The notes: generated by a model from the letters alone, not told the origin. A stretch of 64,000 bases of DNA from Methylobacterium sp. R2-1 (GCF_014191355.1 NZ_JACHWM010000003.1:355850-419849), one strand, 5' to 3'; positions 34,656 through 44,234 are shown, counted from the first letter of the stretch. Numbers and translations: made by a program.

Positions 34656-36032
34656 TCAGCGGAAATCGGTCGGCGCGAGGCCGTAGCGGGCAATCTTGTC
34701 GTAGAGGGTCTTGCGGGGCACACCCAGGGACTCGGCGGCCAGCCGCACATCGCCGCCGGCCATGATCAACTCCTCGCGGATCAGGCCGCGCTCGAACCGC
34801 TCGACCTGCTCGGACAGGCTGAGTGCCGTCGCCGGGGACGCCTCCGGGACGGCCTGCCCGGTCAGACCCAGCGCGCAGCGCTCCGCGAAGTGGTCGAGTT
34901 CGCGCACGTTGCCGGGCCAGGAATGGCGCTGGAGGTGATCCCGCATCGCCGCTGTCACTGGGGGCGCCTCGCGCCCGAACCGGGCGGCGGCGCGGGTCAG
35001 GAAGTGCTGGAACAACAGCAGGATGTCCTCACGCCGCTCGCGCAGGGGCGGGATCGCGATCGTAACGACGTTGAGCCGGTGGTAGAGGTCGTCGCGGAAG
35101 GTGCCGGCGGCGGCCTCCTGCCCGAGATCGACCTTGGTGGCCGAGACGACGCGCATGTCGACCGGCCGTCGCTCGTTGGTGCCCAGCGGCTCGACCACCC
35201 GTTCTTGCAGGACCCGCAGCAGCTTCACCTGCAGCGCCAGCGGCATGCTCTCGATCTCGTCGAGGAACAGCGTGCCCCCTTGCGCGTGCTCGATGCGCCC
35301 GACCCGGCGCTTGAGCGCGCCGGTGAAGGCGCCGGCCTCGTGGCCGAACAGCTCGCTTTCCACCACGCTATCCGGCAGCGCGCCGCAATTCATCGCGACG
35401 AAGTTCTTCGATGCGCGCCGGCTCCAGCGGTGCAGGGCGTTCGCCACCACCTCCTTGCCGGAGCCTGTCTCGCCGAGCACGAGCACGTCGACATCGGCGC
35501 CGGCCACGTCGCGCACGAGGCGGCGAAGCGCGACGATCTCCGGCGAGATGCCGAGGAAGGCGGGATCCTCCTCGATCGCCGCGTCGAGCCGGGCGTTGAG
35601 CCGGCGGTTCTCCAGAACCAGCCGGCGATGGTCGAGGGCGCGACGCACCGAGCCCATCAGCGCCTCCGCCGGATAGGGCTTGGCGAGGAAGTCGTAGGCG
35701 CCCGAGCGCATCGCCGCGACCGCCATCGAGATGTCGCCGTGGCCGGTGATGAGGATCACCGGCAGATCCGGGTCCACGGCACGGATCCGCTCGAACAGGG
35801 CGCGCCCGTCGAGTCCCGGCAGGCGCACGTCGGTGACGACGACGCCCGGCGGCTCGGCCCGGATCGCCGCCAGGGCGGGCTCGGCCGCCGCGAAGGTCTC
35901 CACTCGGAAGCCGTCGAGCTCCAGGCTTTGACGGTTGGCGCGCCGCACGTCCTCCTCGTCGTCGATGAAGACGATCCGCTCGGACGGGTCGTGAGAACCG
36001 GGATCGGACAGGCTGTTCGGCTCGCTGCTCAT
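34656..36032 (-). CDS. dctD: Sigma-54 response regulator DctD
   Basis: A 458-residue NtrC-family activator. The receiver domain has Asp24-Asp25, phospho-acceptor Asp68 (VVTDVRLPGLDG) and Lys119. The AAA+ domain has Walker A GETGSGKE (187-194) and the sigma-54 contact loop GAFTGA (234-239), followed by GGTLFLDEIESMPL. A Fis-type helix-turn-helix is at the C-terminus (VRLAAESLGVPRKTLYDKIARYG). The start overlaps the dctB stop as ATGA. With DctB it would switch on dctA in response to C4-dicarboxylates; the sigma-54 promoter and dyads in the dctB-dctA gap fit this. Confidence 0.93.
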   Translation of the reverse strand: MSSEPNSLSDPGSHDPSERIVFIDDEEDVRRANRQSLELDGFRVETFAAAEPALAAIRAEPPGVVVTDVRLPGLDGRALFERIRAVDPDLPVILITGHGDISMAVAAMRSGAYDFLAKPYPAEALMGSVRRALDHRRLVLENRRLNARLDAAIEEDPAFLGISPEIVALRRLVRDVAGADVDVLVLGETGSGKEVVANALHRWSRRASKNFVAMNCGALPDSVVESELFGHEAGAFTGALKRRVGRIEHAQGGTLFLDEIESMPLALQVKLLRVLQERVVEPLGTNERRPVDMRVVSATKVDLGQEAAAGTFRDDLYHRLNVVTIAIPPLRERREDILLLFQHFLTRAAARFGREAPPVTAAMRDHLQRHSWPGNVRELDHFAERCALGLTGQAVPEASPATALSLSEQVERFERGLIREELIMAGGDVRLAAESLGVPRKTLYDKIARYGLAPTDFR

Positions 36033-37897
36033 GTGGCCTCCAGGCTCCCGACCGGGCTTCCATCCTTCACCACGTCCGGCGGAGCGACGGCGCGGGTCAG
36101 CTCCATCCGGAAGGTCGTGCCCTCGACGCCTGAGCGCAGGCCGAGCGTTCCGCCGCATTCCTCGACGATGCCGCGGCAGATCGCCAGACCGAGCCCGAGC
36201 CCTTCGGACTTCGTGGTGAAGAACGGATCGAAGACCTGCGCCTGGACCGCCTCGGGAATGCCCGGTCCGTTATCGGCGACCTCGACGGCGACCCGCTCCT
36301 CCGTCTCTTCGATGCGCAGGGCGATCCGAGGCTCGGGTCGGCCGGTCACCGCGTCGAGGGCGTTCTGCAGAAGGTTGACGACGACCTGTTCCAGGCGCGG
36401 CCCGTCGCCGAGCACGGCCAGGTCGGGGGCGGGGGTCGGCACGTCGAGGGCGATCCCGGCCTGTGCCGCGCGCCAGGAGACCACTTCGAGGCTGCCGCGC
36501 ACGATGTCGGAGAGGCGAACGGGCTCGCGCCGGCCCGAGGCGCGGCGGGCGAAACCCTTGAGCTGGCGCGTCAGGGTTCCGATACGCTCGGTCAGCCGGC
36601 CGATGGCGGAGACGTTCTCCGCCGCGTCGTCGACGCGTCCGCGGCGCACCAGGATCGCGGTGTTGTCGGCGTAGGAGCGGATCGCGGCGAGCGGCTGGTT
36701 GATCTCGTGGGCCATGCTGGCCGCGAACTGCCCCAGAGCCGCCAGCCGCCCGGCCTGCGCCAGCTCGCGGCCCAGACGCTCGCGCTCGGCTTCGGCCCGG
36801 CGGCGCTCCTCGATCTCGGCGAGAAGCTGCCCGTTGGCTTCGCTGAGCGCGCGCGTGCGTTCGGCCACGCGCGCTTCCAGCTCCTCGCGCCGGGTCGCAG
36901 CCTCGGCCAGCCGTGTTCGCATCCGGCGCCGCCGGCCCAGCAGCGTGGCGAGCCCGGCCCAGGCGAGGCCGGTTGCCAGCAGGGCAATGACCCGGCCTTG
37001 GGCCCGCTCGCGCTGAACCGCGGCCGCGACAGGGGTCAGGGTGTGGAGATGCCATTCCGTGCCGGGAATCGCCGCGTCGAGCATCAGTGCCGGCCAAGCG
37101 GGTTTGGCGCCGCCTCCGACCCGCACGACGTCGCCGGCATCCGACGTGGCGTGTACCGGCAGGGGCAAGAGCGGCGCCTCACCGAACTCGAGTGCCTCGC
37201 GGATGCGCTTGCGTTCCTCTTCATCGACGGCGCGGAAGGCCTTGAAGCGCCAGCTCGGCTCGCTCGCCACCAGGACGATGCCGCGGGGATCGGTGACGAA
37301 CACGCTCTCGCGGCTCGTGCGCCAAGCCGCTTCGATCCCGTCGAACTCGATTTTGACGACGACGACCCCGGCCGCCTGGGGCAGCCGGCGGGCGAGATAG
37401 TAGCCCGGTCGGCCGCTGACCGTCCCCAGGGCGAATTGCGAGCCGGAACCGGCCGCCATCGAATTTCTGAAATAGGGTCGGAATCCGTAATTGCGGCCGA
37501 TGAAGCTTTTCTCCGCGCCTGCATTGCTGGCGGCGACCGTCACGCCGTCGGCGCGAATCACGTAAATCACGGCCGCGCCGGTCGCCTCGGCGATCTGCGC
37601 GAGGCGTTCATTTACGCCCGTCACGAGACCGGGTTCCGGCGTGGGTGCGACGACGCGGGCGATCTCGGGGTCTGCGGCGAGCGCGAGCGGCAGCGAACTC
37701 TGCGTCTGCATCTCGGCCCGGAACGCCGCGACCTGCAGCCCGAGCGAAGAGAATGCGGAGCGCCGCAGGTCGGTGAGCGCCCAACGCTCCGCCACCCGTC
37801 CGCCGAGCCAGCCCGCCAGCGCCAGCACTACCAGCCCCGCCACCACGACGAGCGCGCGGCGATAATCTTTCGAGGCAGGCGAGGCGGGCACGATCAC
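36029..37897 (-). CDS. dctB: C4-dicarboxylate sensor histidine kinase DctB
   Basis: A 622-residue inner-membrane kinase. The N-terminal helix (about residues 15-32) and a second helix (about 303-320) flank a periplasmic double-PDC sensor containing GRNYGFRPYFRNSMAAGSG, typical of DctB. A coiled coil precedes the H-box MAHEINQPLAAIRSY with phospho-acceptor His397. The ATPase domain has NLLQNALDA (N box), VADNGPGI (G1) and GLGLGLAICRGI (G2). It starts at GTG 37897 and is divergent from dctA across 312 bases. It is expected to sense succinate, fumarate or malate and phosphorylate DctD. Confidence 0.93.
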   Translation of the reverse strand: MIVPASPASKDYRRALVVVAGLVVLALAGWLGGRVAERWALTDLRRSAFSSLGLQVAAFRAEMQTQSSLPLALAADPEIARVVAPTPEPGLVTGVNERLAQIAEATGAAVIYVIRADGVTVAASNAGAEKSFIGRNYGFRPYFRNSMAAGSGSQFALGTVSGRPGYYLARRLPQAAGVVVVKIEFDGIEAAWRTSRESVFVTDPRGIVLVASEPSWRFKAFRAVDEEERKRIREALEFGEAPLLPLPVHATSDAGDVVRVGGGAKPAWPALMLDAAIPGTEWHLHTLTPVAAAVQRERAQGRVIALLATGLAWAGLATLLGRRRRMRTRLAEAATRREELEARVAERTRALSEANGQLLAEIEERRRAEAERERLGRELAQAGRLAALGQFAASMAHEINQPLAAIRSYADNTAILVRRGRVDDAAENVSAIGRLTERIGTLTRQLKGFARRASGRREPVRLSDIVRGSLEVVSWRAAQAGIALDVPTPAPDLAVLGDGPRLEQVVVNLLQNALDAVTGRPEPRIALRIEETEERVAVEVADNGPGIPEAVQAQVFDPFFTTKSEGLGLGLAICRGIVEECGGTLGLRSGVEGTTFRMELTRAVAPPDVVKDGSPVGSLEAT

Positions 37898-37918
37898 GCC
37901 GGTAAGCCCTGTGCGAAA

Positions 37919-37957
37919 TTCCGGAACGTTCGGGAACCTCGCGTGCGGATCACCGCA
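37919..37957. promoter_or_regulatory. Two dyad sites in the dctB-dctA gap (candidate DctD sites)
   Basis: TTCCGGAACGTTCGGGAA (37919-37936) is palindromic except for one symmetric pair. TGCGG-ATCA-CCGCA (37944-37957) is a perfect 5-bp-arm dyad. They lie about 110-150 bases upstream of the predicted dctA transcription start, the usual range for NtrC-family activators. The second resembles rhizobial DctD sites from memory. Confidence 0.5.
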
Positions 37958-38042
37958 ACGGGCGAAACGGGGCGATCGGGGGACGGGATGGAAATATCAT
38001 TCATTTCAAGGCTTTAACAAAAAGTTATCGGCACTTTCGAAC

Positions 38043-38057
38043 TGGCATGCCGGTTGC
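38043..38057 (+). promoter_or_regulatory. Sigma-54 promoter of dctA
   Basis: TGGCAT-GCCGG-TTGC matches the -24/-12 consensus TGGCAC-N5-TTGC with one mismatch and exact GG-N10-GC spacing. Predicted transcription start is about 38069, 140 bases before the dctA ATG. Confidence 0.8.
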
Positions 38058-38209
38058 CATTCCCCATGCGAAACGCAGCCATGAGCAAACCGCAGAGCTG
38101 TGTGCCGCGAGGCCAAAAGCAAGAGCGGACGGCGCCGGAAGCCTCCTGAGGGAGTCTTCGGTGAACCGGTCCGACGAACCGTCCACCGCTCAGACAGGGA
38201 GAAACGCCC

Positions 38210-39553
38210 ATGGCCACCGTGCCGTCCCCGCTGACTGCGCCCCACGCGCCGTCAGCCCCTAAGCCCATCTACCGCACGCTCTACTTCCAGGTGCTGGTCG
38301 CCGTCGCCATCGGCATCACCCTTGGGCATTTCTACCCGAAGCTCGGCGCCGACATGAAACCGCTCGGCGACGCCTTCATCAAGCTCGTCAAGATGATCAT
38401 CGCGCCGGTGATCTTCCTCACCGTGGTCTCCGGCATTGCCGGGATGACCAATCTTGAGAAGGTCGGCCGCGTCGGCGGCAAGGCGCTCGCGTACTTCCTT
38501 ACCTTCTCGACGCTCGCGCTGATCGTCGGCCTCATCGTCGCCAACGTGCTCCAGCCCGGCCACGGCCTGCACATCGACCCGAACTCGCTCGATCCGAAGG
38601 CGGTCGCGACCTATGCCGGCAAGGCGAAGGAGCAGAACATCGCCGACTTCCTGATGAACATCATCCCGACCACCGCGGTCGGTGCGTTCGCGGGCGGCGA
38701 GATCCTTCAGGTGCTGTTCTTCTCGGTGCTGTTCGGCTTCGGCCTCGCCTTCCTCGGCGAGCGCGGCAAGCCGGTGCTCGACATCATCAAGGTGATGTCC
38801 GAGGCGATCTTCGGCGTCGTGAACATCATCATGAAGGTCGCCCCGATCGGCGCCTTCGGCGCGATGGCCTTCACCATCGGCAAGTACGGCATCTCCTCGC
38901 TGGCCAACCTCGCCTACCTCGTCGGCGCCTTCTACCTGACCTCGGCGATCTTCGTGCTCGGCGTGCTCGGCCTGGTGGCCCGCTACAACGGCTTCTCGAT
39001 CATCAAGCTCATCCGCTACATCAAGGAAGAGCTGATGCTGGTGCTCGGCACCTCCTCCTCGGAGTCCGCCCTGCCCTCGCTGATCGAGAAGATGGAGCGC
39101 GCCGGCTGCTCGCGGCCCGTGGTCGGCCTCGTCGTCCCCACCGGCTACTCGTTCAACCTCGACGGCACCAACATCTACATGACGATGGCGGCCCTGTTCA
39201 TCGCCCAGGCCACCGACACCCCGATCACCTTCGGCGAGCAGATCCTGCTGCTGCTCGTCGCCATGCTCTCCTCGAAGGGCGCGGCGGGCGTGACCGGTTC
39301 GGGCTTCATCACCCTGGCCGCGACGCTCGCCGTCGTCCCCTCCGTGCCGGTCGTCGGCATGGCGCTGATCCTCGGCATCGACCGCTTCATGTCGGAATGC
39401 CGTGCCCTCACCAACTTCATCGGCAACGCGGTGGCCTGCATCGTCGTCGCCCGCTGGGAAGGTGAGGTCGACGAGGCCAAGCTCCGTGCCGCGCTGGGTG
39501 GCAAGCCGGTCGCCGAGGCGGTCCACGCCCCGGTCCTTCAGCCGGCCGAGTGA
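38210..39553 (+). CDS. dctA: C4-dicarboxylate/proton symporter DctA
   Basis: A 447-residue DAACS-family symporter. The Ser-rich reentrant loop ([15 protein letters not shown]), the [16 protein letters not shown] motif in helix 7, and [14 protein letters not shown] in the second reentrant loop are all intact, as is [19 protein letters not shown] in helix 8. It imports succinate, fumarate and malate. It is transcribed alone from a sigma-54 promoter, divergent from dctBD, with a GGGAGAAA ribosome site before the ATG and a strong terminator after it. Confidence 0.97.
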   Translation: MATVPSPLTAPHAPSAPKPIYRTLYFQVLVAVAIGITLGHFYPKLGADMKPLGDAFIKLVKMIIAPVIFLTVVSGIAGMTNLEKVGRVGGKALAYFLTFSTLALIVGLIVANVLQPGHGLHIDPNSLDPKAVATYAGKAKEQNIADFLMNIIPTTAVGAFAGGEILQVLFFSVLFGFGLAFLGERGKPVLDIIKVMSEAIFGVVNIIMKVAPIGAFGAMAFTIGKYGISSLANLAYLVGAFYLTSAIFVLGVLGLVARYNGFSIIKLIRYIKEELMLVLGTSSSESALPSLIEKMERAGCSRPVVGLVVPTGYSFNLDGTNIYMTMAALFIAQATDTPITFGEQILLLLVAMLSSKGAAGVTGSGFITLAATLAVVPSVPVVGMALILGIDRFMSECRALTNFIGNAVACIVVARWEGEVDEAKLRAALGGKPVAEAVHAPVLQPAE

Positions 39554-39599
39554 TCCGGGCAGGAGGGCGCACCGTCCTGCGTCCTCCGTCCGGTATGGG

Positions 39600-39632
39600 A
39601 ACCGCGGCAGCCGGACCATGGCTGCCGCGGTT
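39600..39632 (+). terminator. Intrinsic terminator after dctA
   Basis: AACCGCGGCAGCC (39600-39612) pairs perfectly with GGCTGCCGCGGTT (39620-39632) over a 7-base loop and runs into TCTCGCTTTC. The 13-bp GC-rich stem makes termination likely. Confidence 0.8.
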
Positions 39633-39711
39633 TCTCGCTTTCAGGGATCGTCCCCGGGCTCTATCCTCCGGCGCGTTGCGGCGACGCTTCGGGATTGAGG
39701 GAGGACGCGCC

Positions 39712-40107
39712 ATGCTCAAGGGACGTTGCCATTGCGAGGCCATCACCTACGAGATGCCGGCCGAGGTGGCCCATAGCGCGCTCTGCCACTGCTCGGATTG
39801 CCGGCGCCATGCCGGTGCGCCGATGGTCGGCTGGGCGATGGTGCCGGCCGAGCGCGTGACGATCTCCGGCGAGCCCTTGGTCTACGCCTCCTCCGAGCAC
39901 GGTAGACGACATTTCTGCGGGCGCTGCGGCACAGGCCTGTTCTACGTCAACGAGCAGATGCTGCCGGGCATGATCGACGTGCAAACCGGCACACTCGATA
40001 CGCCCGAGGCCCTGCCGCCGCAGGTGCAGATCCAGGTGGCCGAGCGCCTCACCTGGATGGAGGAAGCGCATCGGCTGCCGAGCTTCGAGCGCTATCCGGC
40101 CGGCTGA
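39712..40107 (+). CDS. GFA-family zinc-binding protein
   Basis: A 131-residue protein of the GFA (glutathione-dependent formaldehyde-activating enzyme-like) fold. Zinc ligands appear as CHC near residues 6-8, CHCSDC at 25-30 and CGRCG near 69-73. FCGRCGTGLFY is the typical central motif. GGGAGG precedes the ATG by about eight bases. Most GFA-fold proteins are not true Gfa enzymes, so a formaldehyde role cannot be assumed even in a probable methylotroph. Confidence 0.85.
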   Translation: MLKGRCHCEAITYEMPAEVAHSALCHCSDCRRHAGAPMVGWAMVPAERVTISGEPLVYASSEHGRRHFCGRCGTGLFYVNEQMLPGMIDVQTGTLDTPEALPPQVQIQVAERLTWMEEAHRLPSFERYPAG

Positions 40108-40113
40108 CGCCGC

Positions 40114-40698
40114 TCAGAGTGCCGCAAGCTCCTTGCGAACCCGCTCGACGAAGCGCGCCCGCGCCTGCTCTGTGGTGTTGTCCATGCCGGTCAGCGCAAT
40201 CCAGTCGAGCCGGCAGCGCCGGGCGCAAAGCGGGCGAATGCCGAAGCGAAACAGCCGCCAATCGGGCCAGCCGACGAGCCAGAGCAGCCAGCGCGGCGAG
40301 CCGTAGGTCGTCACCACCGCGATCCTTCGGATGTTGGTCAGGCGCGGCTGAAGCACCTTCGCCCCGCCCAGCGCGAAGGCGACGCCGGGCAGCCAGACCC
40401 GATCGAACCAGCCTTTCAGCATGGCCGGCGGCCCGAACCACCACGTCGGATAGATGAGGACCAGAGCCTCGGCCCGGCGCAGGGCAGCGACGTGGTCGGC
40501 GATGTCCGGCCGCTCGGCGCTCTCGTCGTAGTAGGCGCCCCGCTCCCTCGCGCTCAGGCGCGGGTCGAAGTTCTCGCCGTAGAGATCGAGAGTCTCGACG
40601 GCGTGACCCGTCGCTTCGAGTGTCGCAGCGGCCGTGTCGCGCAGGACGGCGTTGAAGCTGTCGGAGCGGGGATGGCAGTGGACCAGGAGAACGCGCAT
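40114..40698 (-). CDS. NAD(P)H:quinone oxidoreductase-like flavodoxin-fold protein
   Basis: A 194-residue protein of the NQO/KefF (Flavodoxin_2) family. MRVLLVHCHPRSDSFN is the FMN/FAD phosphate-binding N-terminus, VLIYPTWWFGPPAMLKGWFDRVW is the conserved middle motif and TTYGSPRW follows. It reduces quinones by two electrons with NAD(P)H, often for electrophile protection. It starts four bases after the stop of the lytic transglycosylase gene on the same strand, so the two are probably co-transcribed. Confidence 0.88.
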   Translation of the reverse strand: MRVLLVHCHPRSDSFNAVLRDTAAATLEATGHAVETLDLYGENFDPRLSARERGAYYDESAERPDIADHVAALRRAEALVLIYPTWWFGPPAMLKGWFDRVWLPGVAFALGGAKVLQPRLTNIRRIAVVTTYGSPRWLLWLVGWPDWRLFRFGIRPLCARRCRLDWIALTGMDNTTEQARARFVERVRKELAAL

Positions 40699-40702
40699 CG
40701 GG

Positions 40703-41971
40703 TTACGGGGCCGGCGCACCCGCCGCGCGCAGCCGGTCGAGCAGCGCCGCGTCGGCGTAGCCATCGGGCACGAGGCTATTCGCCTCCTGGAAGGCGCGGA
40801 TCGCGGCGCGGGTCTTGGGGCCGATCTTGCCGTCGGCGCCGCCGACCGGATGGCCGAGGGCAGCGAGCCGCGCCTGCAGGTCGGTGCGCTCTTCCGTCGA
40901 CAGCATGCGGTCGCCTCGCGGCCAGTCGCGGCTGAAGCTGGGCGCGCCGCGCAGCCGATCGGACAGGTGCGCCACGGTGAGCGCATAGGCGAGCGCCGTG
41001 TTGTAGCGCAGGATCACCCGGAAGTTCGGCTCCAGCAGGAAAGCCGGCCCCTTGGCGCCGGTCGGCAGCAACAGGGCGGCGCGGCGCTCGGCACTTTCGG
41101 GGAAGGCGCCGTTGGCCGGCTTAAGGCCGAGCGTCCGCCACTCGGAGAACGGCCGCTCGGTGGTCTCGTCGGCGAGCCGGTAATCGAAGTTGTCCGGCAG
41201 GAGCACCTCAAAGCCCCAGCCCTCGTTGGCGCGCCAGCCGGATTGTTTCAGGAAGTTGGCGGTCGAGGCGAGGGCATCGGGCACCGAGTGCCAGATGTCG
41301 CGCTTGCCGTCGCCGTCGAAATCGACCGCGTGGCGCAGGAAGGCGGTCGGCATGAACTGGGTGTGGCCCATGGCGCCGGCCCAGGAGCCGCGCAACCGTT
41401 CCGCGTCGGCATCGCCGTCGGCGAGGATCTTCAGGGCGGCGACGAGTTCGTCGCGCCACAGGCCGGGGCGGTCGGGGTCGCCGCAGGCGAGCGTCGCGAG
41501 CGCCGGCATGACCGGGCGGATGCCGCCGCCTTCGAGAGCGGCTCCATAGTTCGACTCGACGCCCCAGAAGGCGACGAGAACGTGCCGGTCAACGCCGTAG
41601 GCCGCCTCGATCCGCCCCAGCACCTCCGACCACTCGGCGAGCTTGGCCTGCCCCGTCGCGACCCGCTCCGGCGTCACGCTTGCTTCGACATACTGCCAGA
41701 TCGGCTTGACGAACTCGGCCTGGGACTGGGTCGCCGGCACCACCGACGGATCGGGCGCAATCCCCGACAGCGCCGTCTCGGCCACTGTCCGCGGCACGCC
41801 GCGCTCCTCGGCGAGCGTCTTCAACCCGCCGAGACATTGCGCGAAATCCGGCGCGGTCGCCGGGCTTGTCGTCGGGCTTGTCGTCGGGTCGGTCGGTGCC
41901 TCGGCCCGCACCGAGGCTACGCCGGTGAGGGTCAGGGTGGCGAGGAGGAGCGCTTTGGCAGAGGGCCGCAT
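40703..41971 (-). CDS. Lytic murein transglycosylase, MltB-type, with peptidoglycan-binding domain
   Basis: A 422-residue periplasmic enzyme. A signal peptide (residues 1-23) is followed by a short repeat (TSPTTSPATAP), an SLT_2/MltB catalytic domain with Glu139 in GVESNYG, and GSWAGAMGHTQFMPT, FDGDGKRDIW and NTALAYA motifs. A C-terminal PG_binding_1 domain (about residues 360-420) includes LQARLAALGHPVGGADGKIG. There is no lipobox, so it is soluble (SltB-like). It cleaves peptidoglycan glycan strands to 1,6-anhydro ends. Confidence 0.92.
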   Translation of the reverse strand: MRPSAKALLLATLTLTGVASVRAEAPTDPTTSPTTSPATAPDFAQCLGGLKTLAEERGVPRTVAETALSGIAPDPSVVPATQSQAEFVKPIWQYVEASVTPERVATGQAKLAEWSEVLGRIEAAYGVDRHVLVAFWGVESNYGAALEGGGIRPVMPALATLACGDPDRPGLWRDELVAALKILADGDADAERLRGSWAGAMGHTQFMPTAFLRHAVDFDGDGKRDIWHSVPDALASTANFLKQSGWRANEGWGFEVLLPDNFDYRLADETTERPFSEWRTLGLKPANGAFPESAERRAALLLPTGAKGPAFLLEPNFRVILRYNTALAYALTVAHLSDRLRGAPSFSRDWPRGDRMLSTEERTDLQARLAALGHPVGGADGKIGPKTRAAIRAFQEANSLVPDGYADAALLDRLRAAGAPAP

Positions 41972-42035
41972 GGGCGCAGCCTTACCATTTCTCCGGCCGA
42001 TCGCGAGACCTGGCCTTGAGGTCGAACCTGGAGCG

Positions 42036-42749
42036 TCAGCTTCCGAAGGCGCTCGCCCGGGCGAAGGCGGCGGCGAACCCTGAGAGCGGCACGGTGATGA
42101 TCGTCGGCTCCTTGGCATCCGGCTTCGTCGCCGAGATCGTGAGGCTGGTCGCCGTCCTCATCGCGTCGGTGGCGAGCGTCGGCAGGCTGATCGGAACGAG
42201 GCAGCCATCGCTGACGCAGAACGAGAATGGCGCGCCCTTGCCGAGCTGCCGGTCGTCGAGCTTGAACGAGACGCCGGGCTCGATCTGGAGGCCGAACGGC
42301 ATCAGGATCAGGCCTTCGCTCTTCCCATCCTTGGGCGGACGCAGTTCGATGCTGAACAGCCGCTTGCCCGTGCGCCGATCCCCCTGCGACTGGATGATGA
42401 CGCAGTCGGTGCGCGCCTCGGCCCGGTTGCAGGTCATCGTCCAGTCGCCGTAGCTCTCGCTGACGGAGCTGGCGCCGGCCGGCCATTGGGCGGGGCCTGT
42501 GGCCGCGGCGGGTTCCAGCACGGTGCCGGTCGGTGCGGGGCTCGGCGTTTCCTTCGTCGGCTCCTTGGCCTCTTCCTTCTTCGGCGCCGGCTTGCGCGGG
42601 CGCGGCTTCGGCTTGGCGGTCGGCTCAGCGGGCGCGGCTTCGGGCGCCGCATCCTCCTGCGCCCAGGCGATGCCCGGCCCTGCCAGGACCATCATTCCGG
42701 CGAGCAGAAGCGCGGTGGTTGACGCGGTTCCGCGGAACAGAGGCGGCAT
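42036..42749 (-). CDS. Invasion-associated locus B (IalB) family protein
   Basis: A 237-residue periplasmic protein. A signal peptide (cleavage near AWAQ, about residue 30) is followed by a Pro/Lys/Glu-rich linker (about 36-75) and a beta-rich IalB domain with YGDWTMTC, CVIIQSQ, LMPFGLQIEPGVSFKLDD and FSFCVSDGCLVP. IalB proteins are common in Rhizobiales, pathogenic or not, and their role is unclear. Its start is divergent from glutathione peroxidase by about 190 bases. Confidence 0.88.
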   Translation of the reverse strand: MPPLFRGTASTTALLLAGMMVLAGPGIAWAQEDAAPEAAPAEPTAKPKPRPRKPAPKKEEAKEPTKETPSPAPTGTVLEPAAATGPAQWPAGASSVSESYGDWTMTCNRAEARTDCVIIQSQGDRRTGKRLFSIELRPPKDGKSEGLILMPFGLQIEPGVSFKLDDRQLGKGAPFSFCVSDGCLVPISLPTLATDAMRTATSLTISATKPDAKEPTIITVPLSGFAAAFARASAFGS

Positions 42750-42938
42750 GGTCGGGCTCCTGAGGGTGTCGTCCGGGGGCCGCCTAGCCCCGCTTGAGAA
42801 AGGATGCAATTGCAGGGACGCCGCAGAGAAGCACGATGGTGGAATTTGCGGCCAAGCCTGGAATCGTTCCACGAAATTCAGAACAATATCCCGGCCAAAG
42901 GCGGGATTATTGAGCAAAAGAAAACAGCTGGAGCGGTC

Positions 42939-43433
42939 ATGAGCAACATTTACGATCACGCCCCGCGCGACGTTCGCGGCGAGCCCCACCCGCTTTCGCA
43001 ATATCGCGGCAAGGTGCTCCTGGTCGTCAACACCGCTTCGAAATGCGGGTTCACACCGCAATATCAGGGCCTGGAGACGCTTTGGCGCCGTCATCGAGCC
43101 CGCGGCCTGGTGGTGCTGGGGCTGCCCTGCAACCAGTTCGGCGCCCAGGAGCCGGGCGATGCCGCGGCCATCGAGCAGTTCTGCTCGCTCACCTACGACG
43201 TGACCTTTCCGGTGCTCGCCAAGATCGAGGTCAATGGCCCCGGGGCCGACCCGCTCTACGTCGACCTGAAGCGGCAGAAGCCCGGGCTGTTCGGTACGAA
43301 AGCCATCAAGTGGAACTTTACGAAGTTCTTGATCGGCCGCGACGGCCGCGCGATCGGTCGCTTTGCACCATCCACCAAGCCCGAGGCCCTGGAAGGCGCG
43401 ATCGAGCGGGCGCTGGCCGCGCCGGGCGGGTAG
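42939..43433 (+). CDS. Glutathione peroxidase-family thiol peroxidase
   Basis: A 164-residue GPx-fold protein. The peroxidatic Cys36 lies in NTASKCGFTPQY, Gln and Trp partners appear in LGLPCNQFGAQEP (Cys64) and KWNFTKFL, and Cys82 follows in EQFCSLTYDVTFPV. As in most bacterial GPx-like enzymes there is Cys instead of selenocysteine, and reduction is probably by thioredoxin. The ATG at 42939 gives the usual N-terminus (MSNIYDHAPRDVRG). It ends three bases before the convergent motE stop. Confidence 0.93.
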   Translation: MSNIYDHAPRDVRGEPHPLSQYRGKVLLVVNTASKCGFTPQYQGLETLWRRHRARGLVVLGLPCNQFGAQEPGDAAAIEQFCSLTYDVTFPVLAKIEVNGPGADPLYVDLKRQKPGLFGTKAIKWNFTKFLIGRDGRAIGRFAPSTKPEALEGAIERALAAPGG

Positions 43434-43436
43434 GTC

Positions 43437-44234
43437 TCAGCGCCCAGCCCGGGTCGCAGGGCCCGGATCGATCGCCGGCAATTCGCCGGGCGGCAGGCCC
43501 GGGGCAGCAGCAATCGCCTGCGGTGCGTCGACGCCCCGGGCGCGGTTGGCGAGTGCGACGGTCAGCTTCTCAGCGGGCTCAGAGCCCATCAGGGCCAGCA
43601 CCTCGGCCATCTTGCGCGGGTTCATGGCCATCACGATCGGCACCAGCGTCTCGAGGTTCAGGCGGTCGAAGACCCGGGCCGCGTCCTTCGGCTTCATCGT
43701 CTCGTACATCAGGACGATGCCTTTCATCCCCGCCTTCTCGGCCTCGGCCCGCTTGCTCCCCTCGGAACCGACCTTGTCCTCGGCCCCCTTCAGGTCGGCT
43801 ACGCCGGATTCGAGCTTGCGCTCGGCGTCCTTGAGCATCTGCTCGCGCAGGTCGAGCTCGTCCCCGCGCTGCTTGAGCGTCTCGCGGCGGGCAGCGAGCT
43901 TTTCGAGGATCGCGCGCTCGCTTTCCGAGACCGGTTCCTGCACCTGCGGCTGGTAGACCGGCGGCGGGGCGGGTTCCGCCTTCTTGGGCGGTGCCGAGAC
44001 GGAGCCGGTGGTCGTCGGGTCGGTCGGCTCGTAGTTGGTCCGCGCCTTGGCGAGGACGCGGGCGAAGTCCGGCAGTGGTGTACCGGGAGGCGCCGGGTCG
44101 TCGGCCACCAGAGCGGTCAGCTTGAGCACGAGAAGCCCAATCGCCGCCAGGGTTACGGCGTCGATCAGGCGCAGCCGGAAGGGACGCGCCGGAAGGCTCG
44201 CGAGGCGTGCGAGTCGGCGCGCGGGCAGGCTCAT
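43437..44234 (-). CDS. motE: Flagellar motor-associated MotE-like protein
   Basis: A 265-residue exported protein: one N-terminal helix (about residues 24-43), a Pro-rich linker, a coiled coil (about 102-155) and an MgtE_N-like domain (about 165-225, MYETMKPKDAARVFDRLNLE...VPIVMAMNPRKMAEVLALM). In Sinorhizobium, MotE is a periplasmic chaperone for the motor protein MotC. The ATG overlaps the preceding DUF6468 stop as ATGA, and it is last in the fliL-fliM-DUF6468-motE unit. Confidence 0.85.
   Translation of the reverse strand: MSLPARRLARLASLPARPFRLRLIDAVTLAAIGLLVLKLTALVADDPAPPGTPLPDFARVLAKARTNYEPTDPTTTGSVSAPPKKAEPAPPPVYQPQVQEPVSESERAILEKLAARRETLKQRGDELDLREQMLKDAERKLESGVADLKGAEDKVGSEGSKRAEAEKAGMKGIVLMYETMKPKDAARVFDRLNLETLVPIVMAMNPRKMAEVLALMGSEPAEKLTVALANRARGVDAPQAIAAAPGLPPGELPAIDPGPATRAGR

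Noticed and set aside
38252..39619. 455-aa minus-strand frame opposite dctA
   Set aside because: Asp/Glu/His/Gly-rich shadow of dctA codons; no start signals or family.
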